Origin: Actimicrobium sp047621665
GTDB taxonomy: Bacteria; Pseudomonadota; Gammaproteobacteria; Burkholderiales; Burkholderiaceae_D
Length of the DNA stretch: 64,000 bases
Direction of reading: 5' to 3'
NCBI GenBank assembly: GCA_047621665.1
Contig: JBLHMB010000016.1
Coordinates: 1 to 64,000 of the forward strand
Shown here: piece after piece, positions 46,509 through 55,328 of the stretch
Position numbering within the stretch: the first letter of the stretch is position 1
Layout: every line of letters starts with the position of its first letter
The notes under the pieces: model-generated
Database searches by the model: none
What the model saw: only the letters and a program-made list of their open reading frames with translations
Told to the model about the DNA's origin: nothing
Translations under genes and position numbers: made by a program

Positions 46509-48545
46509 TCACGTCGGCAGCGTCGTCGCCAGCTCGTCGTCGGCGAAGGGCAAGGCAAACTGGAAAATGGTGCCGCCATCGGGGTTGCTCGCATGGGTCA
46601 GCTGGCCGCCATGAAATTCGATCGCGGTACGGCAGATGTTAAGGCCCATCCCCATGCCTTCTGATTTTGTCGAAAAGAAAGATGAGTATAGCCGCTCTGC
46701 AACATCTTCCGGGATGCCGTGGCCCTGATCGATGATCTCGGTTAGCACGGCCGTCTGGCCGGCTGCCGTCAAGGTACGGCTCAGGCGCAGTCGCAGCAGT
46801 CGCTGTCTGGCCGGCATGTGCTGCATCGATTCGATCGCGTTACGGGTCAGGTTGAGCAGGACTTGTTCGAGCAGGACCCGGTCGCCCAGCACCACTGGCA
46901 GGTCGGCAGCGACGTTGATCACGATCCGGGTGGCCGACGGTTGGGCTTGTAATGCAATCAGGGGTTCCAGCGTATCGAGGATGGCGGCCATGCTGACAGC
47001 TTCGCGCAGGGGTTCGCGCTGCTTGACGAACGCATGCACGCTGCGAATGATCTGGCCGGCGCGCAATGCCTGAGCGGCAGCTTTTTCGAGTGCCGGTTTG
47101 AGTAATGCGCGATGGTCGTCGCCACTGTTGGCAGGGTCACTCAACAGGTTCAGCGCGCCGGTGGTGTAGCTTGAAATAGCGGCCAGCGGCTGGTTCAGTT
47201 CATGCGCCAGTGTCGACGCGATCTCACCCATGCTGGCCAGACGTGCGCTGGCCTGAAGTTTTTCCTGCTGGCGCAGGTTGAGGTCTTCGGCTTGCTTGCT
47301 TTCGGTGATGTCGAGGATGGAGCCCATCCAGCCGGTCTGCTTGCCATTGAGGTCGCGCAAGGCCGATTCAAAAATCAGGACCGGAAAGCGCTCGCCATTG
47401 GCACGCTGGAAAATTGTCTCGAAGCCTTTCTGAGTGACCGTTCCGGCAATCACTTCAGCAAAACGTTTTTCGTAATCAATGGTTGCTTCCGGTGCCCAGT
47501 AGGCCATTGGCGGCAGCTTGCCGAGCATGCTCCCGGCCGGCATGTCGACCATTTTGCAGAAGGCCGGATTGGCGTAGGTGACGCGGCCCTCCAGATCGCG
47601 CGCGCGCAAGCCGGTCACCAGCGAGTTTTCCATGGCAGTACGAAAAGCAACCTGTTCGCGCAATGCTCCCTCGGTGGCGAGCCGGCGGTTGATGTCGCGC
47701 CACAGCGCCCACAGACTCCAGACCAATCCCAGCGAGAGCGCGATGACTGAACCCATCAGCAAGTTGGGCAGCAAGCGTGGTGCGCCCTTGACGCTATTGG
47801 TGCGCAGGGTCACGCTCTGGCCGCTCAGGTCCAGCGTGCGCTGGTGCGTATAGACCCCGCGGCCGGGGCCGCCGGAGGCGCGTCGGGCGATCAGTTTGTC
47901 GTCGATGTCGAGCAGGTCGATCTGGTTTTCCTGGGCAAACCACCACGGCACCATCTCGTCGAGGATGGCACTGGCGTAATACGACAGCATTAATGCGCCG
48001 ACATATTTTTTTCCAACAAACATCGGCACGAAATAATCGAACAGTGCCGGCCGTGCTGAATCCGGTCGTGCAATCGGCCTGCTGTAGGCCGGTACTTTGC
48101 TATCGATCGCCTGGGCCAGGGCTTCTTGCGTCTGCAGCGGCCATTGCGACAGCTCGCGTGCCAGATCGACATAGTCGGTGCTGGCGATGGTTTGTCCCCC
48201 GGCATCGAGCCAGCCGATACGTTTGATCTCCCGGTTACCGGTCAGCAGCGTCGTGGCGCGCTCATTGAATTTTTGTGGTTGTAGCTGGCCATCAAGGATT
48301 TCGGAAGAAATCAGCCGCAAGCTTTCGTTGCTGCGATTGAGCTGGAAGCGGATGGTTTGCTCGACCCACAAGGTGTCGGCAATAAGCTGCTCCTGGCGCT
48401 CATTGCTTTCCATGCGCTGCGCTTGCCACGGCAAGCCGGTCAGGATGCCAAGAAATAACAGCACCAGTACCCCCGGCAGCACCCAGCGCCAGGTCTGGCG
48501 GCGCGTCGCTGCGAGCGGATTGAATAAAGAGGGCAACAGCGTCAT
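46509..48545 (-). CDS. dctS: Sensor histidine kinase, DctS type
   Basis: Membrane histidine kinase of 678 residues. Two membrane segments (about residues 18-40 and 263-285) flank a periplasmic sensor; a PAS domain (about 310-425) follows. The phosphoacceptor region is MGEIASTLAHELNQPLAAIS, and the ATPase domain has NLTRNAIESM, DQGHGIPE and GMGMGLNICR. ATG 48545 is used; GTG 48554 is an alternative with GGAG 12 bases before it. It starts the operon with the regulator and AEC transporter and is divergent from dctP, with 131 bases between the starts. The typical partner of a DctPQM transporter. Confidence 0.9.
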   Translation of the reverse strand: MTLLPSLFNPLAATRRQTWRWVLPGVLVLLFLGILTGLPWQAQRMESNERQEQLIADTLWVEQTIRFQLNRSNESLRLISSEILDGQLQPQKFNERATTLLTGNREIKRIGWLDAGGQTIASTDYVDLARELSQWPLQTQEALAQAIDSKVPAYSRPIARPDSARPALFDYFVPMFVGKKYVGALMLSYYASAILDEMVPWWFAQENQIDLLDIDDKLIARRASGGPGRGVYTHQRTLDLSGQSVTLRTNSVKGAPRLLPNLLMGSVIALSLGLVWSLWALWRDINRRLATEGALREQVAFRTAMENSLVTGLRARDLEGRVTYANPAFCKMVDMPAGSMLGKLPPMAYWAPEATIDYEKRFAEVIAGTVTQKGFETIFQRANGERFPVLIFESALRDLNGKQTGWMGSILDITESKQAEDLNLRQQEKLQASARLASMGEIASTLAHELNQPLAAISSYTTGALNLLSDPANSGDDHRALLKPALEKAAAQALRAGQIIRSVHAFVKQREPLREAVSMAAILDTLEPLIALQAQPSATRIVINVAADLPVVLGDRVLLEQVLLNLTRNAIESMQHMPARQRLLRLRLSRTLTAAGQTAVLTEIIDQGHGIPEDVAERLYSSFFSTKSEGMGMGLNICRTAIEFHGGQLTHASNPDGGTIFQFALPFADDELATTLPT

Positions 48546-48676
48546 GGTCAGCACAGTAAATCGGGTCTCCAGTGTAGCCGAGCACGACTGCGGTTATCCA
48601 CAGTTGATTCGGATCGGGCCGGTCACGACAATACCCACAGAAAAAAATTCAACCGATGAATCACACTGGAGACTTT

Positions 48677-49690
48677 ATGCAACGACGCACATTCACCTTA
48701 TCCACGTTGGCCATGTCGGCAGCCTTGCTCATGTCCGGTCCTGCGATGGCGCAAACGCCGATCGTCATCAAATTCAGCCACGTGGTGGCCAACGATACGC
48801 CCAAGGGCAAGGCAGCCGAACGGTTCAAGGAACTGGTCGAAAAAAACCTGAAGGGTCGCGTCAAGATCGAGCTGTATCCGAACAGCACCCTGTATAAGGA
48901 CAAGGAAGAACTCGAAGCGTTGCAGCTCGGTGCGGTGCAGATGCTGGCACCCTCGCTGGCCAAGTTCGGTCCGCTCGGCGTGAAAGAATTCGAACTGTTT
49001 GACCTGCCGTACATTTTTCCGGGCAAGGACGTGTTGTACCGCGTCACCGAAGGTCCGATCGGCAAGGATCTGTTCAAGAAACTCGAAACCAAAGGCATTA
49101 CCGGACTGGCCTTCTGGGATAACGGCTTCAAGGTCATGTCAGCCAACAAGCCACTGAAAACACCGGCGGATTTCAAGGGCCTGAAAATGCGCATCCAGTC
49201 GTCCAAGGTACTCGATGCCCAGATGCGCGCACTGGGTGCGAATCCGCAAGTGCTGGCGTTTTCCGAGGTCTATCAGGCGCTGCAGACCGGCGTGGTCGAT
49301 GGTACCGAGAATCCACCGTCGAACCTGTACACCCAGAAAATGCATGAAGTCCAAAGCAATGTGACCGTATCGAACCACGGTTATCTGGGCTACGCCGTCA
49401 TCGTCAACAAGAAATTCTGGGATGGCTTGCCGGCCGATGTGCGCACTGGTCTTGAGGCCGCCATGAAAGACGCGACCAAGTACGCCAATGCCATTGCCCA
49501 GCAAGAAAATGACAAGGCGCTCGAAGCAGTGCGCAAGACCGGCAAGACCGATGTCTACGTCTTGAACGACACCGAAAAAGCCGAATGGCGCAAGGCCTTG
49601 CTGCCGGTCCGCAAAGACATGGAGTCGCGCATCGGCAAGGACCTGATCAATTCCGTGGTCAAGGAATCGACCGCGCTCGGATACAAGTAA
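48677..49690 (+). CDS. dctP: TRAP dicarboxylate transporter substrate-binding protein DctP
   Basis: Periplasmic binding protein of 337 residues with a Sec signal peptide (MQRRTFTLSTLAMSAALLMS, cleaved after AMA). DctP-type text: IKFSHVVANDTPKGKAAERF, YPNSTLYKDKEELEALQLGA, and the carboxylate-binding Arg region LKMRIQSSKVL near residue 173. ATG 48677 is selected because GGAG is 6 bases upstream; an earlier in-frame ATG adds 7 residues. It captures C4-dicarboxylates for the DctQM permease and is probably controlled by the adjacent DctSR. Confidence 0.92.
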   Translation: MQRRTFTLSTLAMSAALLMSGPAMAQTPIVIKFSHVVANDTPKGKAAERFKELVEKNLKGRVKIELYPNSTLYKDKEELEALQLGAVQMLAPSLAKFGPLGVKEFELFDLPYIFPGKDVLYRVTEGPIGKDLFKKLETKGITGLAFWDNGFKVMSANKPLKTPADFKGLKMRIQSSKVLDAQMRALGANPQVLAFSEVYQALQTGVVDGTENPPSNLYTQKMHEVQSNVTVSNHGYLGYAVIVNKKFWDGLPADVRTGLEAAMKDATKYANAIAQQENDKALEAVRKTGKTDVYVLNDTEKAEWRKALLPVRKDMESRIGKDLINSVVKESTALGYK

Positions 49691-49804
49691 GTGCATGGCA
49701 GTATGCAATAACTAGCGAGTCGTAATCACGCAGCGGGACGCTCGTCCCGCTGCGGCTTCCCACGCGCATCAGAATAAAAATAACCATTTGCCTGGAGTTT
49801 TCCC

Positions 49805-50365
49805 ATGAAATTGCTCGACCATCTTGAGGAGTGGCTGATTGCCGCACTGATGGCGTCGGCCACCGTGATTATTTTTGTCGCTGTGATCCACCGCTATCTG
49901 TCCGGCTTGCCGATTCCCTACCTGCAGGATTACCTGATCAGCCTCAACACCAGCTGGGCCCAGGAACTCTGTATTTACCTGTTTGTCTGGATGGCCAAGT
50001 TCGGCGCTGCCTATGGCGTACGGACCGGCATCCACGTTGGCGTTGATGTTCTGATCAACCAGCTCAATACGCCATGGCGCAATAAATTTGTTGTCTTCGG
50101 TTTGCTCGCCGGTGCCACGTTTACGGCCATCGTCGGCACGCTGGGTGCCAGTTTTGTCTACCAGATCGCGCAGCATTCCAGTACCTCCGAAGTGATGGAG
50201 GTGCCGATGTGGATCGTCTATCTGGCGGTGCCGCTGGGCTCGTACCTGATGTCGTTCCGTTTCCTGCAAGTGACCTGGGCCTTTATCAAGACCGGCGAAT
50301 TGCCCAAGCATGACCATTCGTTTGTCGAAGGTCTCGATGAAGAAGTAGCAGAGGGCAAGGCATGA
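49805..50365 (+). CDS. dctQ: TRAP transporter small permease DctQ
   Basis: Four-helix membrane protein of 186 residues, the small TRAP subunit (LEEWLIAALMASATVIIFVAV; SWAQELCIYLFVWMAKFGAA). GGAG precedes ATG 49805. It overlaps dctM by 4 bases (ATGA). It sits with DctM in the inner membrane. Its hydrophilic tail of about 25 residues is acidic. Confidence 0.92.
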   Translation: MKLLDHLEEWLIAALMASATVIIFVAVIHRYLSGLPIPYLQDYLISLNTSWAQELCIYLFVWMAKFGAAYGVRTGIHVGVDVLINQLNTPWRNKFVVFGLLAGATFTAIVGTLGASFVYQIAQHSSTSEVMEVPMWIVYLAVPLGSYLMSFRFLQVTWAFIKTGELPKHDHSFVEGLDEEVAEGKA

Positions 50366-51642
50366 ACGCACTAATTATTTTTGTATTGCTGTTTGTGCTG
50401 ATGCTGACCGGCATGCCGATCTCCATTTCACTCGGCCTGACGGTACTGACCTTCCTGTTCACGATGACCGATGTACCGATCGAATCGGTGGCGCTGAAGC
50501 TTTTTACCGGCATCGAAAAGTTCGAAATCATGGCGATCCCGTTCTTCATTTTGGCGGGTAACTTCCTCACGCATGGCGGGGTAGCGCGACGCATGATTAA
50601 CTTTGCCTCGTCGATGGTCGGACACTGGCATGGTGGTCTGGCACTGGCCGGGGTGATGGCCTGTGCGTTGTTTGCAGCGGTCTCGGGCTCCTCGCCGGCG
50701 ACCGTGGTGGCAATCGGTTCGATCATTTTGCCGGCGATGGTCAAGCAAGGTTATCCGAAGAGTTTCGGTGCCGGTGTCATCACCACCTCCGGTGCGCTCG
50801 GCATCCTGATTCCGCCGTCGATCGTGATGGTGATGTATTCGGTCTCGACCAATACCTCGGTCGGCAAGCTGTTCATGGCCGGCGTGATTCCCGGCATCAT
50901 GCTGGCGTTTTTTCTGGGTCTGACGACCTGGTATCTGGCGCGCAAGAATAATTATCCGAAGCTCAAGAAAGCCACCTGGGCCGAGCGCGGCGCGGCTTTC
51001 CGCAAAAGCGCCTGGGGCTTGCTGCTGATCGTCATCGTCATGGGCGGTATCTACAGCGGCAAGTTCACGCCGACCGAAGCGGCCGCCATGGCTGCGGTGT
51101 ATGCGTTCATCGTGGCGGTGTTTGTCTACAAGGACATGGGCATGAAACAGGTGCCGAAAGTCTTGCTGGATTCGGCGGCGATGTCGGCGATGCTGCTCTA
51201 CATCATCACGAATGCGGTGCTGTTTTCATTCCTGATCACCAGCGAGAATATCCCGCAATCGATGGCGGCCGTGATCACCGACATGGGCATGGGACCGATC
51301 GGTTTCCTGCTGGTCGTGAACGTGCTGTTGCTGCTTGCAGGTAACGTGATGGAACCCTCGTCGATCGTACTGATCATGGCGCCTATCCTGTTCCCGGTGG
51401 CGATGAAACTGGGCATCGATCCGGTGCACTTCGGCATTCTCATTATCGTCAACATGGAAGTCGGCATGTGTCATCCGCCGGTCGGATTGAACCTGTACGT
51501 CGCGTCCGGCATCACCAAGATGGGCATTACCGAATTGACGGTGGCGGTCTGGCCGTGGCTGCTGACGATGCTGGCTTTCCTCGGTTTGGTGACCTATGTG
51601 CCGGCGATTTCATTGTGGTTGCCTAACCTGATTTACAACTGA
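50362..51642 (+). CDS. dctM: TRAP transporter large permease DctM
   Basis: Ion-coupled transport subunit of 426 residues with about 12 membrane segments. Typical text: IPFFILAGNFLTHGGVARRMI, VSGSSPATVVAIGSII, GALGILIPPSIVMVMYSV and GMCHPPVGLNLYVASGI. It takes up C4-dicarboxylates with Na+ using DctP as the binding subunit. Its start overlaps dctQ. No terminator was seen directly downstream, only an inverted repeat at 51678-51705 without a T-run. Confidence 0.93.
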   Translation: MNALIIFVLLFVLMLTGMPISISLGLTVLTFLFTMTDVPIESVALKLFTGIEKFEIMAIPFFILAGNFLTHGGVARRMINFASSMVGHWHGGLALAGVMACALFAAVSGSSPATVVAIGSIILPAMVKQGYPKSFGAGVITTSGALGILIPPSIVMVMYSVSTNTSVGKLFMAGVIPGIMLAFFLGLTTWYLARKNNYPKLKKATWAERGAAFRKSAWGLLLIVIVMGGIYSGKFTPTEAAAMAAVYAFIVAVFVYKDMGMKQVPKVLLDSAAMSAMLLYIITNAVLFSFLITSENIPQSMAAVITDMGMGPIGFLLVVNVLLLLAGNVMEPSSIVLIMAPILFPVAMKLGIDPVHFGILIIVNMEVGMCHPPVGLNLYVASGITKMGITELTVAVWPWLLTMLAFLGLVTYVPAISLWLPNLIYN

Positions 51643-51677
51643 CCCGCCGGTCACTTTGCGGCTGACTCATCAGTCAC

Positions 51678-51705
51678 TTTCATGGTGCATTGCAGCACCA
51701 TGAAA
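51678..51705. repeat. Inverted repeat with 11-base arms downstream of dctM
   Basis: TTTCATGGTGC and GCACCATGAAA are exact reverse complements around ATTGCA. It begins 35 bases after the dctM stop. There is no T-run, so it could be an attenuated terminator, an RNA-stabilising hairpin or a dimeric protein site. Confidence 0.6.
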
Positions 51706-51844
51706 TGATTGTGCACATTATGAAATATCCGGCTTGACGTACGATTCAATATGTCTGAGACTCCGGTCAGCGTTGAAGAAACGGCATTCAAATGGTGCGC
51801 TGGCAGGCTATGAATTGTTGGTAAGCAGGACGGCAGCACAGAAT

Positions 51845-51980
51845 CATGAGGTGGATGGCGCTGATAAAACGGTATCGATACCGCAGTGAAGAGGAGACAA
51901 GTGTTTCGATAAAGCTGTTTTAACAGCAGGGGAACACAAGCATGGCTTAAGGCGCATCTGATGATGCGCCTTTTTATTTT
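51845..51980 (+). ncRNA. Candidate small RNA with three hairpins and a terminator
   Basis: Downstream of dctM a gene-free stretch folds into three successive hairpins: CGGTA-TCGA-TACCG (51870-51883), GCTGTT-TT-AACAGC (51914-51927), and the strong 10-base stem at 51949-51972 ending in a T-rich tail. The single-stranded links contain GGA motifs (GAGGAGACAAG, AGGGGAACAC). A weak promoter may lie upstream (TTGTTG at 51815, 18-base spacer, CAGAAT). No protein start is apparent. It could instead be the 3' end of the dct transcript. No known RNA family was recognised. Confidence 0.4.
51949..51980 (+). terminator. Rho-independent terminator
   Basis: AAGGCGCATC and GATGCGCCTT form a perfect 10-base stem with loop TGAT, followed by TTTATTTT. 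It points to the plus strand and would end either the candidate small RNA or the dctPQM transcript. It lies 28 bases before ogt. Confidence 0.88.
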
Positions 51981-52007
51981 GGGCGCATTTGTTCTATCCT
52001 TCAGCTC

Positions 52008-52505
52008 ATGAAAACACTCCCGGGCAGCACTCTTTTTTCGGTCATTGTTCCGGCTCCTTTCGGTGCGGTCGGGTTGCGCTCCGGCACTGATGTGGTGCGC
52101 GAGCTGGTCTACCTGCCACCTTCATTTTCAGCCCTGGCGGCCACCGATGCGCTGGCCGAGCAGGCCGGGCAACAGGTCAGCCGCTATCTGTCTGATCCCG
52201 ATTTTCGTTTTGATTTGCCGCTGGCCGAGGTCGGCACGGCGTTCCAGCGCAAGGTGTGGGCTGTCATCGCCGCGATTCCGCGCGGTGATGTGCTGACTTA
52301 TGGCGAGGTCGCGAAGATCATCGGTTCGGCACCGCGTGCGGTTGGCCAGGCCTGCGGTGCCAACTGGTTTCCATTAATCATTGCTTGCCATCGTGTGACC
52401 GCCGCCGGCGGGCTAGGTGGTTTTTCGCATGACGACAATGCGGCCGGATTTCATCTTGGTGTGAAGCGCTGGTTACTCGCGCATGAAGGCGTCACCGATG
52501 TCTGA
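52008..52505 (+). CDS. ogt: Methylated-DNA--protein-cysteine methyltransferase
   Basis: Suicide repair protein of 165 residues that transfers the alkyl group from O6-alkylguanine to its own cysteine. The C-terminal domain has FQRKVWAVIAAIPRGDVLTYGEVAKIIG, RAVGQACGANWFPLIIACHRV and the Gly-rich loop. The active site is ACHR rather than the common PCHR; the nucleophilic Cys and following His are kept. ATG 52008 follows closely on the terminator. The stop overlaps the xerD start by 8 bases, so they are co-translated. Confidence 0.9.
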   Translation: MKTLPGSTLFSVIVPAPFGAVGLRSGTDVVRELVYLPPSFSALAATDALAEQAGQQVSRYLSDPDFRFDLPLAEVGTAFQRKVWAVIAAIPRGDVLTYGEVAKIIGSAPRAVGQACGANWFPLIIACHRVTAAGGLGGFSHDDNAAGFHLGVKRWLLAHEGVTDV

Positions 52506-53412
52506 CGTGGCGATCCTCAACGTTGATAGTCGCCAGCACATCGATACGTTTTGCGACACGCTGTGGCTCGAAGATGGTCTGGCAAAAAATTCGCTGGAAG
52601 CGTATCGACGCGATCTGACAGCGTTCGCACTGTGGCTGGCCGCGACGACACAGAGCGGCCTGCTGGCGGTGACGGCGGCCGACATCAACGCCTACTTTGC
52701 AGCGCGTCATGATGCCTCCAAAGCGACCACGGCAAATCGTCGGTTGGCCGTACTGAAACGGTTTTATCAGCTGGCGCTGCGCAACCGCCAGATCAGCGAC
52801 GATCCCTGTCTGAAGCTGCATTCGGCCAAGCAAGCGCCACGTTTTCCGAAGACGCTGTCGGAAGCCAACGTGGAGGCGTTGCTGGCGGCGCCGGATGTGG
52901 CGACACCGCTCGGTCTGCGTGACCGGACCATGCTCGAACTGATGTACGCCAGCGGCTTGCGCGTGACCGAGTTGGTGCTACTCAAGTCGATCGAGGTCAG
53001 CCTCAATGACGGGGTACTGCGCGTCACCGGCAAGGGCAACAAGACGCGCCTGGTGCCGTTTGGCGAAGAGGCCCGCAGCTGGATCGAACGCTATCTGGCC
53101 GGGGCCCGTGCGCAGATTCTAGCCGGGCAGATGGACGATGCGTTGTTCGTAACCGCACGGGGTGGCCCGATGACGCGGCAGATGTTCTGGGTGGTCGTGA
53201 AGAAATGCGCCGCGCGTGCCGGGATTAATGCGCCACTGTCACCGCACACGTTGCGCCACGCGTTTGCGACCCATTTGCTCAATCACGGCGCCGACCTGCG
53301 CGTGGTGCAATTACTGCTCGGTCACGCGGATATCTCGACCACGCAAATTTATACCCATGTGGCGCGCGAGCGGCTCAAGGTCCTGCATGCGGCGCACCAT
53401 CCGCGCGGATAG
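52498..53412 (+). CDS. xerD: Site-specific tyrosine recombinase XerD
   Basis: Tyrosine recombinase of 304 residues that resolves chromosome dimers at dif together with XerC. It has the SAM-like N-terminal domain and the catalytic set: Arg in SGLRVTELV, Lys in GKGNKT, HTLRH, and GHADISTTQIYTH with the Tyr nucleophile. ATG 52498 is preferred over an in-frame ATG 15 bases upstream; either overlaps ogt. The sequence is of the housekeeping type rather than a phage integrase, so it is not evidence of a mobile element. Confidence 0.92.
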   Translation: MSDVAILNVDSRQHIDTFCDTLWLEDGLAKNSLEAYRRDLTAFALWLAATTQSGLLAVTAADINAYFAARHDASKATTANRRLAVLKRFYQLALRNRQISDDPCLKLHSAKQAPRFPKTLSEANVEALLAAPDVATPLGLRDRTMLELMYASGLRVTELVLLKSIEVSLNDGVLRVTGKGNKTRLVPFGEEARSWIERYLAGARAQILAGQMDDALFVTARGGPMTRQMFWVVVKKCAARAGINAPLSPHTLRHAFATHLLNHGADLRVVQLLLGHADISTTQIYTHVARERLKVLHAAHHPRG

Positions 53413-53563
53413 CCGGCATACTGAGAAATAATATAAACGATTTCATGCCGGTGGTTTCTCGGCAGGTCGGAATCCTGTATCCTTCGCTGACCTGCTGCGT
53501 ACGATGAAGCAGCCAGGTGGAGGCACTTTATTTTCTATCGGTATCGCTTAAAAGGGTGAGACA

Positions 53564-53788
53564 TTGGCAAAGACAAATTTCCAGTACGAACGTCGGCAAA
53601 AAGACCTCGAAAAAAAGCGCAAGAAGGAAGAAAAACTCAAGCGCAAGGCCGATAAGAAAGATGAACCGGGCGAAGGCGTCGAAGGCGCGGAGCCGGCTGA
53701 TGGTGTCGAGTCCGATGCCGATGACAGCGCTGATGACAGCGACGATGATGGCGATGACGCCGGTCAACCTGCGACAGAACCAAAATAA
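53564..53788 (+). CDS. Small highly charged protein of unknown function
   Basis: A 74-residue protein with a very basic first half (FQYERRQKDLEKKRKKEEK) and an acidic Asp/Ser tail (DADDSADDSDDDGDDAG). It starts with TTG at 53564, preceded by AAGGGTGAG at a suitable distance. Short proteins that begin AKTNFQYERRQK are common in Burkholderiales, but no role is known. It ends 6 bases before the stop of the convergent nuclease-like gene. Confidence 0.75.
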   Translation: MAKTNFQYERRQKDLEKKRKKEEKLKRKADKKDEPGEGVEGAEPADGVESDADDSADDSDDDGDDAGQPATEPK

Positions 53789-53794
53789 TATCGA

Positions 53795-54775
53795 TCAGTC
53801 TGCTTCGGCATCCTGTCCGAACAGCCTGATACGCACCAGTACTTGACCATGATCCGAGGCCGCCGCCAGGCGTAATCCGACATGGTCATTCAGATACAGC
53901 ACTTCCAGTACCTCGCCGATCGCGTAGTTCGATTGGGGATAAAATTCCTCTGACACCAGCACATGGTCGAGCGTCTGGTACGCGCCCTCGTGCAGATGGG
54001 TGTAACCGACATCACGTGAGCGGTCGTTGCCGGTCTGGATGCGGCTACTGTCGAACAACCGTTCGTACAGCGCACTTTTGCCATGCCGTCCGGTGCCCAT
54101 CACCATCTGGGTCGAGACCGCGCCCGCATCATCATTGAAATCCCCCAGCACCACCAGCGGCCCGCGCTGCGCCAGTTGCAGGTCGGTCAGCAGATAGCGC
54201 AGACCGAGTGCATCGGTGCCGCGCCGGATCAGCGAGCGCAACGAGGCCATGCCGAGATGGTAGGGGTCGTCCTGCGTTTCGCCGGAGTTCCAGTCGGGAC
54301 GTTTCGATTTCATGTGTGTCACAAACGCCTGCAGCGTGCTGCCATCCGGCAGGGTCAGCGCGACTTGCAGGATAGGGCGCGTGAACTGCGTCATCGGTAC
54401 CGGCGTATCGGGCAGTATGATGGCGAGCTGGCGGGGCAAGTCCCGGTGTAGTACAGGCAGGCCAGCCAGCGGCAGTCGCGACACCAGCGCCACACTCGGA
54501 GTAAGCTGGCCATCGCGCGGCTGCGGATCGCTGCCGGCGTGGTGGGCATGGCGGTAATGTTTGGTCCGGGCCAGCACATCACGTAGCGCATCCTGCGAAA
54601 AAATTTCCTGGAAACCGATCACATCGGCATCGAGCCGATCAATCTGCTGCGCCAGCCAGCTGATCTTTTCATCGTACTGGCGGATCGAGTAAGGTTCTTG
54701 TCCGTCATAAAAACGGGCGCCCGGTAACGCAAGATTCAAGACATTGAAGGTCGCGAAGCGGAGTTCATGCGGCAT
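53795..54775 (-). CDS. Endonuclease/exonuclease/phosphatase family protein
   Basis: Metal-dependent hydrolase of the EEP superfamily, 326 residues. It has the N-terminal FATFNVLNL, the catalytic Glu in DVIGFQEIFS, the LVVLGDFNDDAG motif with the catalytic Asp/Asn, and C-terminal AASDHGQVLV with the His. No signal peptide was seen, so it is probably cytoplasmic. ATG 54775 was chosen because AAGGAG lies 8 bases upstream; a longer form adds 13 residues. The substrate may be DNA, RNA, phospholipid or inositol phosphate. The protein is divergent from ybaK. Confidence 0.85.
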   Translation of the reverse strand: MPHELRFATFNVLNLALPGARFYDGQEPYSIRQYDEKISWLAQQIDRLDADVIGFQEIFSQDALRDVLARTKHYRHAHHAGSDPQPRDGQLTPSVALVSRLPLAGLPVLHRDLPRQLAIILPDTPVPMTQFTRPILQVALTLPDGSTLQAFVTHMKSKRPDWNSGETQDDPYHLGMASLRSLIRRGTDALGLRYLLTDLQLAQRGPLVVLGDFNDDAGAVSTQMVMGTGRHGKSALYERLFDSSRIQTGNDRSRDVGYTHLHEGAYQTLDHVLVSEEFYPQSNYAIGEVLEVLYLNDHVGLRLAAASDHGQVLVRIRLFGQDAEAD

Positions 54776-54812
54776 AATCAGGCTCCTTGTTTGACGGATC
54801 AGCGTAGCACGC

Positions 54813-55307
54813 ATGGCAAAAAAAGATCACATCAGCGCAACCCCGGCCACAGCCCTGTTGCGCAAGCTCGGAGTCGCGTTCAGCGAACATCCGTATGACT
54901 ACGAAGACCACGGCGGTACCGGTGTGTCTGCGCGCGAACTCGGCGTGGCAGAACATGCAGTCGTGAAGACACTGGTGATGCAGGACGACAGCGGTCACGC
55001 GCTGATCGTGCTGATGCATGGCGACTGCAAGGTCTCGACCAAGAATCTGGCGCGCCAGATCGGTTGCAAGTCGGTCGAACCGTGCAAGCCGGAGGTGGCG
55101 CAGCGCCATTCCGGTTATCAGATCGGCGGCACGTCGCCGTTCGCGACCCGCAAGGCGCTGCCGGTGTATGTCGAGGAAGGCATCCTGGCGCTCGATAAAA
55201 TCTACATCAATGGCGGCCGGCGCGGATTCCTGATCGGCATTGCGCCGGCGGTTCTGACGCAGGTAGTAGCCGCAATCGCGGTCCACTGCGCGCTCGACGA
55301 CCAATAA
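54813..55307 (+). CDS. ybaK: Cys-tRNA(Pro) deacylase YbaK
   Basis: YbaK/EbsC-type editing protein of 164 residues that hydrolyses mischarged Cys-tRNA(Pro). Family text: LGVAFSEHPYDYEDH, VVKTLVMQDDSG, the catalytic-Lys region GDCKVSTKNLAR, and GYQIGGTSPFATRK. It is 21 bases upstream of plsY on the same strand. The ribosome site of ATG 54813 is weak. Confidence 0.9.
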   Translation: MAKKDHISATPATALLRKLGVAFSEHPYDYEDHGGTGVSARELGVAEHAVVKTLVMQDDSGHALIVLMHGDCKVSTKNLARQIGCKSVEPCKPEVAQRHSGYQIGGTSPFATRKALPVYVEEGILALDKIYINGGRRGFLIGIAPAVLTQVVAAIAVHCALDDQ

Positions 55308-55328
55308 AAAATTCAATCCGGAGCATTC

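Noticed and set aside
52498..53412. Phage integrase or genomic-island marker
   Set aside because: Sequence and ogt-coupled context are those of housekeeping XerD; no attachment repeats or phage genes nearby.
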